From assembly GCA_947650285.1 (NCBI GenBank), contig CANTFL010000144.1:124001-188000 (forward strand): a stretch of 64,000 bases of DNA, read 5' to 3'. Both the position numbers and the translations under genes were made by a program. How positions within the stretch are numbered: the first letter of the stretch is position 1; each line of letters begins with the position of its first letter. The notes under the pieces are model-generated. The model was not told the DNA's origin. It did not search any database and saw only the letters and a program-made list of their open reading frames with translations. This DNA is from Hyaloperonospora brassicae (Eukaryota; Oomycota; Peronosporomycetes; Peronosporales; Peronosporaceae). Positions 9,850 to 18,865 of this stretch are shown here, in pieces.

Positions 9850-10242
9850 TGTAACGGGGCACACCCTTGCGTGAACTTAACGCAAGGGTTTCGGTGCGCC
9901 CGACAGACGTACACGAGGCAAACGAGGAAGCGTAGGTAAGGTAAAAGTAGAACTGGTATATTAATATAATTAAGTCTTTAACCACTGTCTCTCTGTTTGA
10001 CTTAACTTAATTATACTAATCTAACTGAATGTATGACGACGTCTCGTCACCACTCATTGCGCGCGTCTTGCGGCGATTGGTGGGTTGATATCATCATGAT
10101 ATCAACCAATGAACAGACTCTTTGGTCGACCCATCAATATCACCACTATTGGTGATATTGTTAAAAGAATATTCAGCACAATATTCTTTATTGTCATTAT
10201 CTTTAGAATGACAATTTCCATGTGGCGGGCTGACCCGTTACA
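9850..10242 (-). repeat. LTR (5' LTR in element sense)
   Basis: 393 bp. Terminal inverted repeats are perfect over 9 bp here (TGTAACGGG and CCCGTTACA). Contains a 12-bp perfect stem with a 1-nt loop at 10083-10107, of which only 8 bp remain in the other LTR. This copy looks the better preserved of the two. Confidence 0.95.
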
Positions 10243-10247
10243 GCTCC
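10243..10247. repeat. Target-site duplication of the Ty3 element, right copy (GCTCC)
   Basis: Second copy of the 5-bp duplication found at 2282-2286. Confidence 0.9.
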
Positions 10248-11348
10248 AGCCTCGGTTGACACTTCGGCACGCTCCTCCTTTTCGGTATGCCTATGACTGG
10301 CCCTCCGAATCCCGGGGTCGTATATCTGGCGTGAAAAGAGGTCACAAGGTCCCAGAGGAAGCTAGGATCCACCTGACGCAGGCGGCCGACGGGTTTCGCT
10401 GGTTCTTCACAACAAGGCTTCCTGAACTAGTGAAGGATAGTGAAGTGGAAAGGGCAACATGGCTTGAACAACTTCAGCAGCACGGCGTAGTGTTTAACGC
10501 TCATCCTCGACATCATCGGTTTCCATGGGCGGTCGCAGATGAGGTGTCAAATGCATCCATTCGCACAACACTTTCCCGTCTGTCATTTAAGCTTCACAAA
10601 CGTCAGCTTGCTGTGGCATTACGACCACTGATGCAGCGTCTGGAAGCTGCCACCAGAACGGACAAATGGGCAGCGAGCGGTAGCGCATCAGAGACCGTCT
10701 CAAGTTTGGGACCATGCACATGGGCTCACAGAATACCAGGTGTGAACTTGCTATCGTATAGCAACCATGCAACCCGACCTTTACCATGAGAATCGTAACG
10801 ACGACAATAGTTGTCGTGCACATCAAGCATGTCGAGGGGTTCAAGAAACACAGGTCCACATATTCTGGGATTGCCCGAAGGCGCGTTCGTGTTGGGCAAA
10901 ATTAGTTGGTCATTCGACCGGTGAAGCTGTAGTAGACCTGTTTGGTACTTGTCAATATCTCGGCAGTGCCAATCGTCAAGCCCCAGCTATCTCACCACGG
11001 TTAAGACAACGGTTGCTCAAACGATTCACGGAAGACGCAGAGGCAGGGGTCCGCGTCTGGAAACGGATTTGGGTTCTCATGAGTACCATGTGCCTCACCC
11101 ACTTATGGCAGGAGCGACCCGATGCGGTGTTCAGGGGAGTGCTGACCACGACATCGCATAGTGTCACCCGATTTTCGGAGTCAGGGATACGTCAACTCCT
11201 AGCGCTGGCTAAACGCGAACACCGAGGTATCTGTGCTGTCGTCCAAGGGGCTCTCTTGCATGCTGGCATCGAACTTTTACCCAAGCACCCCGAGACATCG
11301 GGGCTTCTCCGGGTAATAGTCACGAAACTCTTCCGGATCCGAACTTGA
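10243..11348 (+). mobile_element. LINE-like non-LTR retrotransposon, right part
   Basis: Continues the reverse-transcriptase frame broken at 2286. The first block ends at 10789. After a frame change near 10770 the second block (10767-11348) carries a C-X-rich end typical of LINE C termini (HIFWDCPKARSCW, related to the zf-RVT region) and ends at 11348. No poly-A tail or target duplication of the LINE was identified. Confidence 0.8.
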
Positions 11349-11857
11349 TTTCCTGGCTCAGAAGCTTTCAGACATCTTGTACATAATCACATGTTAATAG
11401 ACTGCCATGAAATCTCTCTCTACTTCCCACGCCTGCAACTGTGGGCTGTACCCATCTCATGTATGACACAAAGCGTTGCGACATGGAGGTAAACAAGCAG
11501 TACGAAACATGTAACACACACACACACACGTAAACACATTTACACACAGCACGACATCTACTGAGTCGACACATTGCATGTACACACACAGTATACAGTA
11601 TATATATATATATATCTCGACATGCAACTGTACGCACGTACGGCCAGTCGGTCGTCACGCTTGACAGTCCACAAACACGACGACAACGCCATGAACAGCT
11701 CGTCAGCACAACGTCAACGTCTCCGTCTCCTCTCCACTGCCAGCGATGGAGAGCACGTACGACCCACGTGACAGTCCAATGCCCGCAACAACAGCAGCAA
11801 CAATGAACACTCCTTCTCCCACACGAATGCCACAAAGACGAGAAGCGGCCTCGACCT
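11349..11857. other. Intergenic, no gene seen
   Basis: Between the LINE end and the stop of the ankyrin-FYVE gene. Holds an AC run near 11517-11530 and an AT run near 11599-11615. Probably the 3' flank of the FYVE gene. Confidence 0.6.
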
Positions 11858-13789
11858 CTACGCTGCAAGAGACCCGCGCGGACGCGACGCCCCGGGACTA
11901 TTGCCAGTGCTCTTGCGCTCGATCTCGTCCCACGCACAGCCAACGACCCGATCGAGGAACGCGTCCGACCACTTGCCACTGCTGTCTCGAGCGCCGTCTT
12001 TTTGCTGCTTGGCCCGCTCGTCAAACACGTTGCTGCACGTGGTACAGACGCGCTTGCGCGTGGAGCGCTCGTCGGCCATGTTCCGGTCCATGTGACCGAT
12101 GAACGTGCTCGGGAACGCCTCGTGGTCCACCGACACGTGCGAGCAGCGCCCACACACGAGACGACCGCAGTGGCGGCAGTGGTGACGACGGACGCCAATG
12201 CCAATGTGGCTGAACGTCCGGAGACAGCTCATGCAGCTCTTGTGGTCGTCGTTCGGGATCCACACGGGCGGGTACGCGATCTTGCTGCAGAGTTGGCGGA
12301 GGACCTTTGGCTCGGCCTTGTCAAACACAGTGCGTCCGTGGCCGTCCTTGACATCGAGCCGCGCGCCGTGGCGCACGAGGCGGTAGGCGATCTCAAACAG
12401 CTTGAGGTCCACGGCCTTGTGCAAGAGCGTGCTGTTGCCCAGCGCACCGTTCGGGTCCGTCTTGTGCTGCAAGAGCATCTCCGTGATCAGCGGGTCGTCG
12501 CGCTTGGTCGTAATGAGCTGCACGGCCAGCGCAGTCTGGTGGCGGCTGTTCACGCGCGAGGCGTCGGCGCCGTGTTCGAGCAGGTACTTTGTGATCCGAC
12601 GCGACTTGGCCGCGGCCAAGTGCAGCGGCGTGTTCAGGCGGTTGTCCACGGCGTCGATCAGCAAACTGCGTGTCTTCTTCCCACAGAGCACCTGCACCGC
12701 GTGCAGCTGCCCAAAGCGCACGGCAATGTGCAGGGCCGACTGGCCGTGCACGGCGTCGCGCTCGGCCACGTTCGTGCTCCGGTCCTGCAGGCAGCTGCGC
12801 AGCAACGGCAGATTGCCCGCCTTGGCGGCCCGCAGGTAGTCCGAGAGTCCCTCTTCGATGACGCGCGGACCAACGTGCGGCACGGAGTCGCGCGTGGGCG
12901 TTCTCCCGGTCGTCGGCAGGCCATTGCTCGAGTCGCGATAGTCGGTGGCGCTGCGGCGGGTTCCAGCGTCCGTGTTGCAGCCCACGTCAAACGTGTCGGG
13001 CGCTAAGCTGTCGCGCGCGAGCATAGCCGTCTTCACGTCCTGCGGCTGGAAGTTGCTCGGACGGTATCGCATAATGCTCTCGCGGTAGCGGTCGTTGGGG
13101 GCATCCGCTGCTGCTGCGGCCGGTGTGAGGTCGTCGACCGACACGTCCGACAGCTTCGACGACTCTTTCGTCGCACGGGTTGGCATTGCAACGTCCACTG
13201 GCACTGTTTGGTCCACTGCTGCGGTCGTGCACTGCTGCAGCTCTGCGTCTGTCACGAGTTCGTCGCTGGTGAACTCGGAGCTGCTGCGTTTGTCGACAGT
13301 CTCTTTGTCGCTGTCGTCGATCGACATCTGCTGCTGCTGCTGCTGCTCGTCGGGTACTGTGGCGCGGCCGGTGCGGTTCGTGTCGACGGACACGGCACTC
13401 GACGTCTCCGAGTCCGTCGCCGACCCACTGGACGCGGTCTTTTTCATCACACTGGACGAGAACGCGGGCTGTAAGCTGCCACGAGGGGCGTTCATCCACG
13501 CCGGGTCGTCCGACGCGTCGTCGTCGTCGTCGCTGTCTCCGTAGAACGGCGACTGCTGCTGCTGCTGCTGGTGGTGGTGTTGTTGCAGTTGCAGTTGTTG
13601 CACTTGTGCGTTGGGTACGCGCACGGAGAGACTGCCCCGCACAGGTGGCGCGTTGTGGTTCATGAGCCCTTCGTGGTACGGCATGTACGTCAGATCGAGC
13701 TCCTTGTTGCTACCACTACCACTACTACTACTACTACTGCTACCAGTGCTTCCAGTGGCAGTGCTGCTGCGCAAGTCGTGCATGGCCAA
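11858..13789 (-). CDS. Ankyrin-repeat protein with C-terminal FYVE zinc finger
   Basis: A single 643-residue frame without introns. Residues 1-300 are low-complexity (Ser, Gln, Asp runs). Ankyrin repeats follow at about 315-500 (QSALHIAVRFGQ, NTPLHLAAAKS, STLLHKAVD). A FYVE domain is at about 510-590: WIPNDD is the WxxD element, RRHHCRHCG is the basic phosphoinositide-binding motif, and eight Cys/His ligands are present up to RVCTTCSNVF. FYVE domains bind PI3P, so the protein probably acts on early endosomes, with ankyrin repeats as partner surface. Oomycetes have many FYVE fusions; this exact partner is unknown. The start is the first Met of the frame; a later Met is possible because the N terminus is unstructured. 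Confidence 0.85.
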   Translation of the reverse strand: MAMHDLRSSTATGSTGSSSSSSSGSGSNKELDLTYMPYHEGLMNHNAPPVRGSLSVRVPNAQVQQLQLQQHHHQQQQQQSPFYGDSDDDDDASDDPAWMNAPRGSLQPAFSSSVMKKTASSGSATDSETSSAVSVDTNRTGRATVPDEQQQQQQMSIDDSDKETVDKRSSSEFTSDELVTDAELQQCTTAAVDQTVPVDVAMPTRATKESSKLSDVSVDDLTPAAAAADAPNDRYRESIMRYRPSNFQPQDVKTAMLARDSLAPDTFDVGCNTDAGTRRSATDYRDSSNGLPTTGRTPTRDSVPHVGPRVIEEGLSDYLRAAKAGNLPLLRSCLQDRSTNVAERDAVHGQSALHIAVRFGQLHAVQVLCGKKTRSLLIDAVDNRLNTPLHLAAAKSRRITKYLLEHGADASRVNSRHQTALAVQLITTKRDDPLITEMLLQHKTDPNGALGNSTLLHKAVDLKLFEIAYRLVRHGARLDVKDGHGRTVFDKAEPKVLRQLCSKIAYPPVWIPNDDHKSCMSCLRTFSHIGIGVRRHHCRHCGRLVCGRCSHVSVDHEAFPSTFIGHMDRNMADERSTRKRVCTTCSNVFDERAKQQKDGARDSSGKWSDAFLDRVVGCAWDEIERKSTGNSPGASRPRGSLAA

Positions 13790-13797
13790 GTGACAGA

Positions 13798-13845
13798 CTG
13801 GCTACGTGACTGACTGGCTACGTGACTGACTGGCTACGTGACTGA
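13798..13845. repeat. 16-bp tandem repeat, three copies
   Basis: CTGGCTACGTGACTGA is repeated three times directly upstream of the FYVE gene start, in its promoter or 5' leader. Confidence 0.8.
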
Positions 13846-14418
13846 CGAGGCCGAGAGAGAACTACTTGTGACGGGCTCTGCGATCGGCCAAGAAGGGGAT
13901 CGATTCGTGCTACCAGAGCAGCTGCTGTCCGTGGCTCGGATGGCAATCACGTCTGTTTGCTCGGCGGCGTGCGTTTGTACTGACGCCCACTCAGTCACTC
14001 ACGCGGCGAGTGGCGACTTTGTTGACGCGTGCAATGCACGCGCGAGAGCACTTTGCAGCAGACTTAGTGTCTGACGCGCAGCAACGTCTGTTGGTTGCAA
14101 GTGCAGTCGGTTGCTGCTGTGTTGCAATGGACACACACGTGGCGTACCCCGTTGACGTCGCATTACTGCGAGAGCGTTTCAACTCTGATACGCGGGCGCG
14201 CGTTGCAAGAGGACAACGTCCTATTGTTGTGCGCTCTTTTTTCTCTCTACCGGACGTGATAAGATCGAAGCAATGCGACGACCACATGGCGATCGGTGCT
14301 TTGCGCTGGACGATAATCGAAGAAGGCGATCGGTGCACGGAAGTGGGTCTCTGTCGAAGAGGTTCGGCTTCCTGCGCAAAGCAGTTGGCAGCGCGCCCCT
14401 AAGACTACTACAGTACTG

Positions 14419-14467
<49 letters not shown>

Positions 14468-15134
14468 GTCCACTATCACCATCACAACTCCTACAACTGT
14501 CACATGTACTATGACCACTGTCACTGCAACTGATCCTGACTGCTACTAGTACTACCACTGCAACTGTCATCACTACTACTGCTACACTACTACTACTACT
14601 GTTACTGCTATTGCTGCTACTGTCACCACTACTACTGCCATTGCAACAACAACAACTACTACTACGTGACGTCCGGACAATGTAAAAGACTTGCAGTGAG
14701 CTCTCTATTGGTGTGTGGTGATACGAGACCCCGTTATTCGTCGTCTTGTGTCTCGCCGACGTGGAAGTGTGTCTGTGATTCGTGGACGCGAGCAATTTGT
14801 TGCTGTTCTTCTGCGCCATCTGATTCATCGACTGTCGCTCGATTGACTGACTACCTCGAGGTTGCTTCGTTGTACCCACCCGTGGCGAAGGCAGACACCT
14901 CACGTTCCTGTTGCTACGGTCGGCCGTCGAGTCTCTATCCACTTTCTGGCGTACAGAGCGGCGGGCAAAGGGAGAGAAGTGAACAAAGTCTCGAATGTAT
15001 ACCCACACACGGGGGCATCCACGCGATACGGAAACGAACACTCGATGGCGGAACAATGCAGTGATGGACCACGACATGACTTTGCTGCCGTCGACACGCA
15101 GTGTTTGTGGCAAGTCGATATGTATATTGCAGCC
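13846..15134. other. Intergenic with (TAC)n microsatellite, no gene recognised
   Basis: Contains a TAC trinucleotide run at about 14418-14467 and a wider TAC/ACTG-rich zone to 14670. Frames through it encode only runs of Tyr or Ser and are not credible genes. Confidence 0.6.
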
Positions 15135-15460
15135 TTAGTACTGACCATACAGGTCCTCCTTCTGCGGCAACTCGATCTGCGGCTTCCTGCCTTCCAAGTG
15201 CGCGAGCACCTGCAGCAACTGGAACTTGACCTCCTCGTTCATCTACGTGCGACCACAACCAGTCAACTCGCCAGTCAGTCGAATAATGATCTCTGGTTGT
15301 CAATGCTTTGCAGCGTTCACACACATTCATGTGCACAACTGCATCTTTCTACGCACCATCAAATCCGTGTTCGTCTCTTCCTCGTTGTTGTCCACAAACT
15401 TCTTCAGGATCTTCGCTGCGGCTCCAGTAGTGATCTTCGTCGTCTGTCGCACCTCCATCT
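15135..15460 (-). CDS. Last two exons of an unassigned protein
   Basis: Two protein-like segments fit consensus splice sites. Exon 15460-15357 starts after a CCTAG acceptor and encodes MEVRQTTKITTGAAAKIL, ending at a GTGCGT donor. Exon 15242-15135 starts after an ACGTAG acceptor and encodes FQLLQVLAHLEGRKPQIELP before a TAA stop. Phases agree. Upstream minus-strand pieces (LVVKIIHDIVQLN near 15580, FVSFLLDMLMQRKFVSKRLE near 15680-15740, TFVSKLKADIRWHSRYIVADL near 15950-16030) may be earlier exons, but I could not fit all junctions. No family recognised. Confidence 0.4.
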
Positions 15461-16673
15461 CTAGGCGTCGGTGTCGCTTTTGTGTCTCTCTTTCTGCCTA
15501 CCAATTGTAATGTGTTTGCGTAAAGTGACGTTACGGAAGTAGCAATAGGTGGTTATGTTTAGCTGAACAATATCGTGGATAATCTTGACGACGAGGTTAC
15601 GATATTTACCGCGCTCACAAAGGCCCCAGTCAGGCCGTTCGGGTTGTCAAAGATGATGATGATGACGATGATGACATTTCGAGCCTTTTGCTCACAAACT
15701 TCCGCTGCATCAACATGTCAAGTAAGAATGACACAAAGCCTGTCAAATGCCTCCTATTTACTGCAGGCGTCAATTCTGTGGCCGTTAAGCCCGTTGCCTT
15801 CGGGTAGTCCTTTTTTTGCTTTCTTGTGCGCATGACAGCGCTGGCAAAATACTTGTGAGTTCGACCTCATACGTGTCGTGCCAATGCTATCGGACAGTAC
15901 CGAGTGCCTTTGCAGAAAAGTCGTCCTGGAATCTCTGTTTTTTTTTGCTTGTACCCTGTGCAAGTCAGCAACGATGTATCTGGAATGCCACCTGATGTCA
16001 GCTTTTAGCTTCGACACAAACGTGCGAGCTTGAGAATGGTCAGCTGTGACGTCGAAGGTTCGGCCACCCACATTACGTACCTGTGCACGTTGCCAACGAC
16101 CAATAGCTCGCTGGCTGTCCTCAAGTCCACACCAACTTTACGTTCGCATGATGCCCAGTGACCATGGAACACGAAAACTTGTCGCAAGCTGCATGAGAAA
16201 CGGTGCAACCAGCAGGAAGCATGTCCAATGGACGACTAGAACTCAGCGCGCCGGGCAGCCTCTCGAAGTCGACTGCAAGCAGACAGAGTATGAGCAGATG
16301 TGCTGCAACGAATGCACAAATGTCGTACGACGTTCGCAGTGCAGTCGTTGACAGCTTCGTCGGATTTCTCCTTGCAAACTCGTGCACACGTCGTGCCGAT
16401 CATGACTTGCAATGACACCAGTTCATTGCCAGCACGTTGTACAGTGGCAGACTGCTGCGCTTCCACTCATGAGCCGACTCGTTGAGGCAGCACCGCACCA
16501 CTCCACGGCAGACACAAAGTCGTTATATCCCTCAGAAAAACCACTTAATAAAAATTAAACCCCTCCTTTCGCTCGTCATCTTCACCAGTGCCTTCTTCTT
16601 CTTCTCCTTCTTCTCATCCTTTGGTATACCTGAAACAGTCTTCGAGAAGAGACGAAGACGGAGAGCGGCCTAC
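15461..16673. other. Probable 5' exons of the unassigned gene; structure unresolved
   Basis: Minus-strand segments here read like protein but are broken by stops that would need introns. No known domain seen. Pyrimidine-rich tract at 16585-16625. Confidence 0.3.
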
Positions 16674-18865
16674 CTACACATCCACCGACGCCGTCACTGA
16701 TCCTCGTCGTTCTGTTCGAGTTTGGATCGTATCGGTGCCTCCTGCAGAAGCTCCAGACGCACTGACGATGCTGGATGTTGATAACTGTTTCGCGATGAGC
16801 GGAAGCATGCTTATCGTCGGCGAAGAAAGCGGTTCCATCCCGGCGTCTTCCGCGCTTTCGTCCAACATCGACAGCTGATTGCGTAACTCCTCGATATGTG
16901 AGAGCACCACACGCCGATGACCCTTTTTCACACCCATGTCAATGAGATCATCTTCATCGATTGTGGCCACTCCTCTCAGTGTGTCAAAGCCATCTTTTTC
17001 GAAATTTTGGGCGTATTCCTCCATCTTGAAGAGCTTAAGCCAGTTGTACACTGTCTCAATATCTATCCACCAACACAAACCATTTCACACTGAGCAACGC
17101 TTGCAGCCCGTATCTGCACCTGCATGACAAACGTACTTCTGCTTCGCGGAGCCACATGTTCCTCTTCGTCGCCTGTGAGACGGCCACTCTCGCACTCTGG
17201 CAACGACACAAATGACTCGTCGTTCGTTGAGTAATCATCATTGCCTTCCTCCCATGCCTGGAGATAATTAGCGAGAGAACTATGACCAGCTTCGAACGCA
17301 CACCGCGACGGACTTTTGTTTGTCTACAACGGCCAATGGACACAACTCAGTCACTGCAACACCATCGTCTCGTATTCACAAACATCAAATACCGACCAGC
17401 GTCAGTGAGGAAAACTCCGACGAGTCTCGGGACTTCCGGATAAGCCAAAACGCACACTCCTTGTTGCCGCCAAGAGCGGCGCTGTGCAAAGCGTTGCGAC
17501 CAAACTGCAACGAAACAAACACAACACGTATCGTCACGCATAGTTCGACACCGTTGGTGTCTCGTACTTCGCCTACCTTATCGGCGTCTGTCCAAATGGT
17601 AAAGTGCTCACTCAACAGCTTCAAAGTAGACAAATGACCAAACTCCGCAGCCCAATGCATCGCGTTTTTGCCGTTCTGTTGTCAAAACCAGCGTGAAACG
17701 TCAAAATCGGCTCATCGGATGCACGTGTACACCTACTCATGTCCATCATTACCTTGTCGCGCATAAACTGCAAAGGGTATGCCCCGTTGATCTCGGCAAT
17801 GATGCGCGCAATTTCTTCGTCGTCCCCTTCTTCAGCGCCGTGAACAAATTTCTGATCACAGCGAGAGACAAGAGACATGCCACAGACGCTTTAGTGGCTG
17901 CATCAATTCAGTCAGCCAGCTTGCACGTGGTCCATACCTGCGACGTCTCGTACCAGCTCTTCAGAAACTGCACACACTTTTGCTTGTGTTTGTCCTTAGC
18001 AATCTGGTACGCCGTCTTGTTATCCTGCGCATTTGGTTGCGGAGATCGAGGAAAAAAGACATGCCGAACAGCTGGCCGTCAGTAAAACAATCACATTACA
18101 CGAAAAGATGCCCGACAGGAGCACTGTACGTACATAGCTGGTGACGTGGATGTCAATGCCCTTCATACAAAGATACTGAATGACCTCCTTCCGTCCTTTC
18201 GATGCTGCCCAATGCAGACACGTACCACCATACTACACACAAGAAACGTGTCAGCACCACCACTCAATCCTCTCTCTCTCTCTCTCTGTATATACATATT
18301 GCCTACAACCACCTCACCTCATCGGCTGCATTAATGTCAATGGGACTAGGACACTCCTCGAGCAAATACGCGACCACGTCCAAGTGTCCATTGATTGCTG
18401 CCGAGCAGTGCGCCAAGCGCCCAAACTTGTCGGGAGCGTCGAGCGGCACGCCGTGCTCCACCAGCAGCTGCACCACCTCCAGATGTCCATAGAAAGCTGC
18501 ATAATGCAGCGCCGTCTGGTCGTCGTGGTCCGTCGCGCTCCAGTCCACATTGCAGTGCGTGCCCAGCCACTGCACCACGTCCAGCTGACCAGCAGCAGCT
18601 GCCCCGTGCAGCGCCGAGCATCCATGCTGCAACACACGCGCAACATCACACCGTCAGCCCCGCCCGTGCACCCCTTGACCGCACTTGCTGCCGTCCATTG
18701 TACCTGGTTGCGGTAGTTCACGTCGGCGTGCAGCGTCTTCACGAGCGTCTCGACCTCCAGCTGCTTGCCGCGATTGGCCTTACAGATGAGCACGTCGCCC
18801 AGCGTGTAGCTCTCCATACCGGACGGGGCACCGGCGCCCAGTGGCAGCTGCAGCACGCGGTTCAT
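16674..18865 (-). CDS. Ankyrin-repeat protein with C-terminal SAM domain, about nine exons
   Basis: Exons with agreeing phases: 18865-18704, 18626-18318, 18232-18134, 18024-17938, 17851-17753, 17675-17577. A seventh runs from about 17508 (FGRNALHSAALGG), an eighth from about 17260 (an acidic linker), and the last ends at 16674. Ankyrin repeats recur in exons 2-7 (HGCSALHGAAAAGQ, QTALHYAAFYGHLEVVQLL, YGGTCLHWAASKG, NAMHWAAEFGHLSTLKLL). The SAM domain is near the C terminus (ETVYNWLKLFKMEEYAQNF, LIDMGVKKGHRRVVLSHIE). Most introns are very short with GT-AG ends. Ankyrin-SAM proteins act as scaffolds; the partner is unknown. Junctions of the last two exons are uncertain. Confidence 0.75.

Larger units (their letters stand above)
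2287..10242 (-). mobile_element. Ty3/Gypsy chromodomain LTR retrotransposon, structurally complete, coding-defective
   Basis: Length is 7956 bp with two 393-bp LTRs, a 5-bp target duplication, a primer site at the right LTR and a purine tract at the left LTR, so its transcription sense is leftwards. Minus-strand order is gag, protease, reverse transcriptase, RNase H, integrase, chromodomain: the Ty3 order. The LTRs differ at 11 of 393 positions by my count. The protein frames carry at least four lesions: a frame change at 7793-7855, a stop at 6941-6943, a frame change near 5685 and a stop at 4398-4400. An opposite-strand reading frame occupies 2762-4420. The whole element is unusually dense in perfect inverted repeats (separate entry). 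It sits inside a LINE-like element, so it is the younger of the two. Confidence 0.95.
2287..10242. repeat. Dense tiling of short perfect inverted repeats across the Ty3 element
   Basis: Reading the element base by base, I find at least about 75 perfect stems of 8 bp or more with loops of 15 nt or less, roughly one per 100 bp, plus many of 6-7 bp and many longer ones interrupted by one mismatch or bulge. Verified examples (outer limits): 2572-2597 (10 bp), 2898-2924 (11), 3489-3517 (10), 4524-4545 (10), 4829-4857 (11), 5216-5243 (10), 5787-5819 (10), 6737-6760 (10), 7045-7070 (9), 8357-8384 (10), 8719-8742 (10), 8855-8878 (10), 9364-9390 (10), 9790-9813 (10). For a random 7956-bp sequence 8-bp stems with loops of 0-15 nt should occur about twice. 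The flanking LINE does not show this density. Confidence 0.9.

Noticed and set aside
12002..13006. A 334-codon plus-strand frame opposite the ankyrin-FYVE gene
   Set aside because: The minus strand has clear ankyrin and FYVE motifs; the plus frame is a shadow of GC-rich codons.
14273..15113. Poly-Tyr and poly-Ser frames on both strands
   Set aside because: Products of the TAC trinucleotide repeat, with no non-repetitive protein content.
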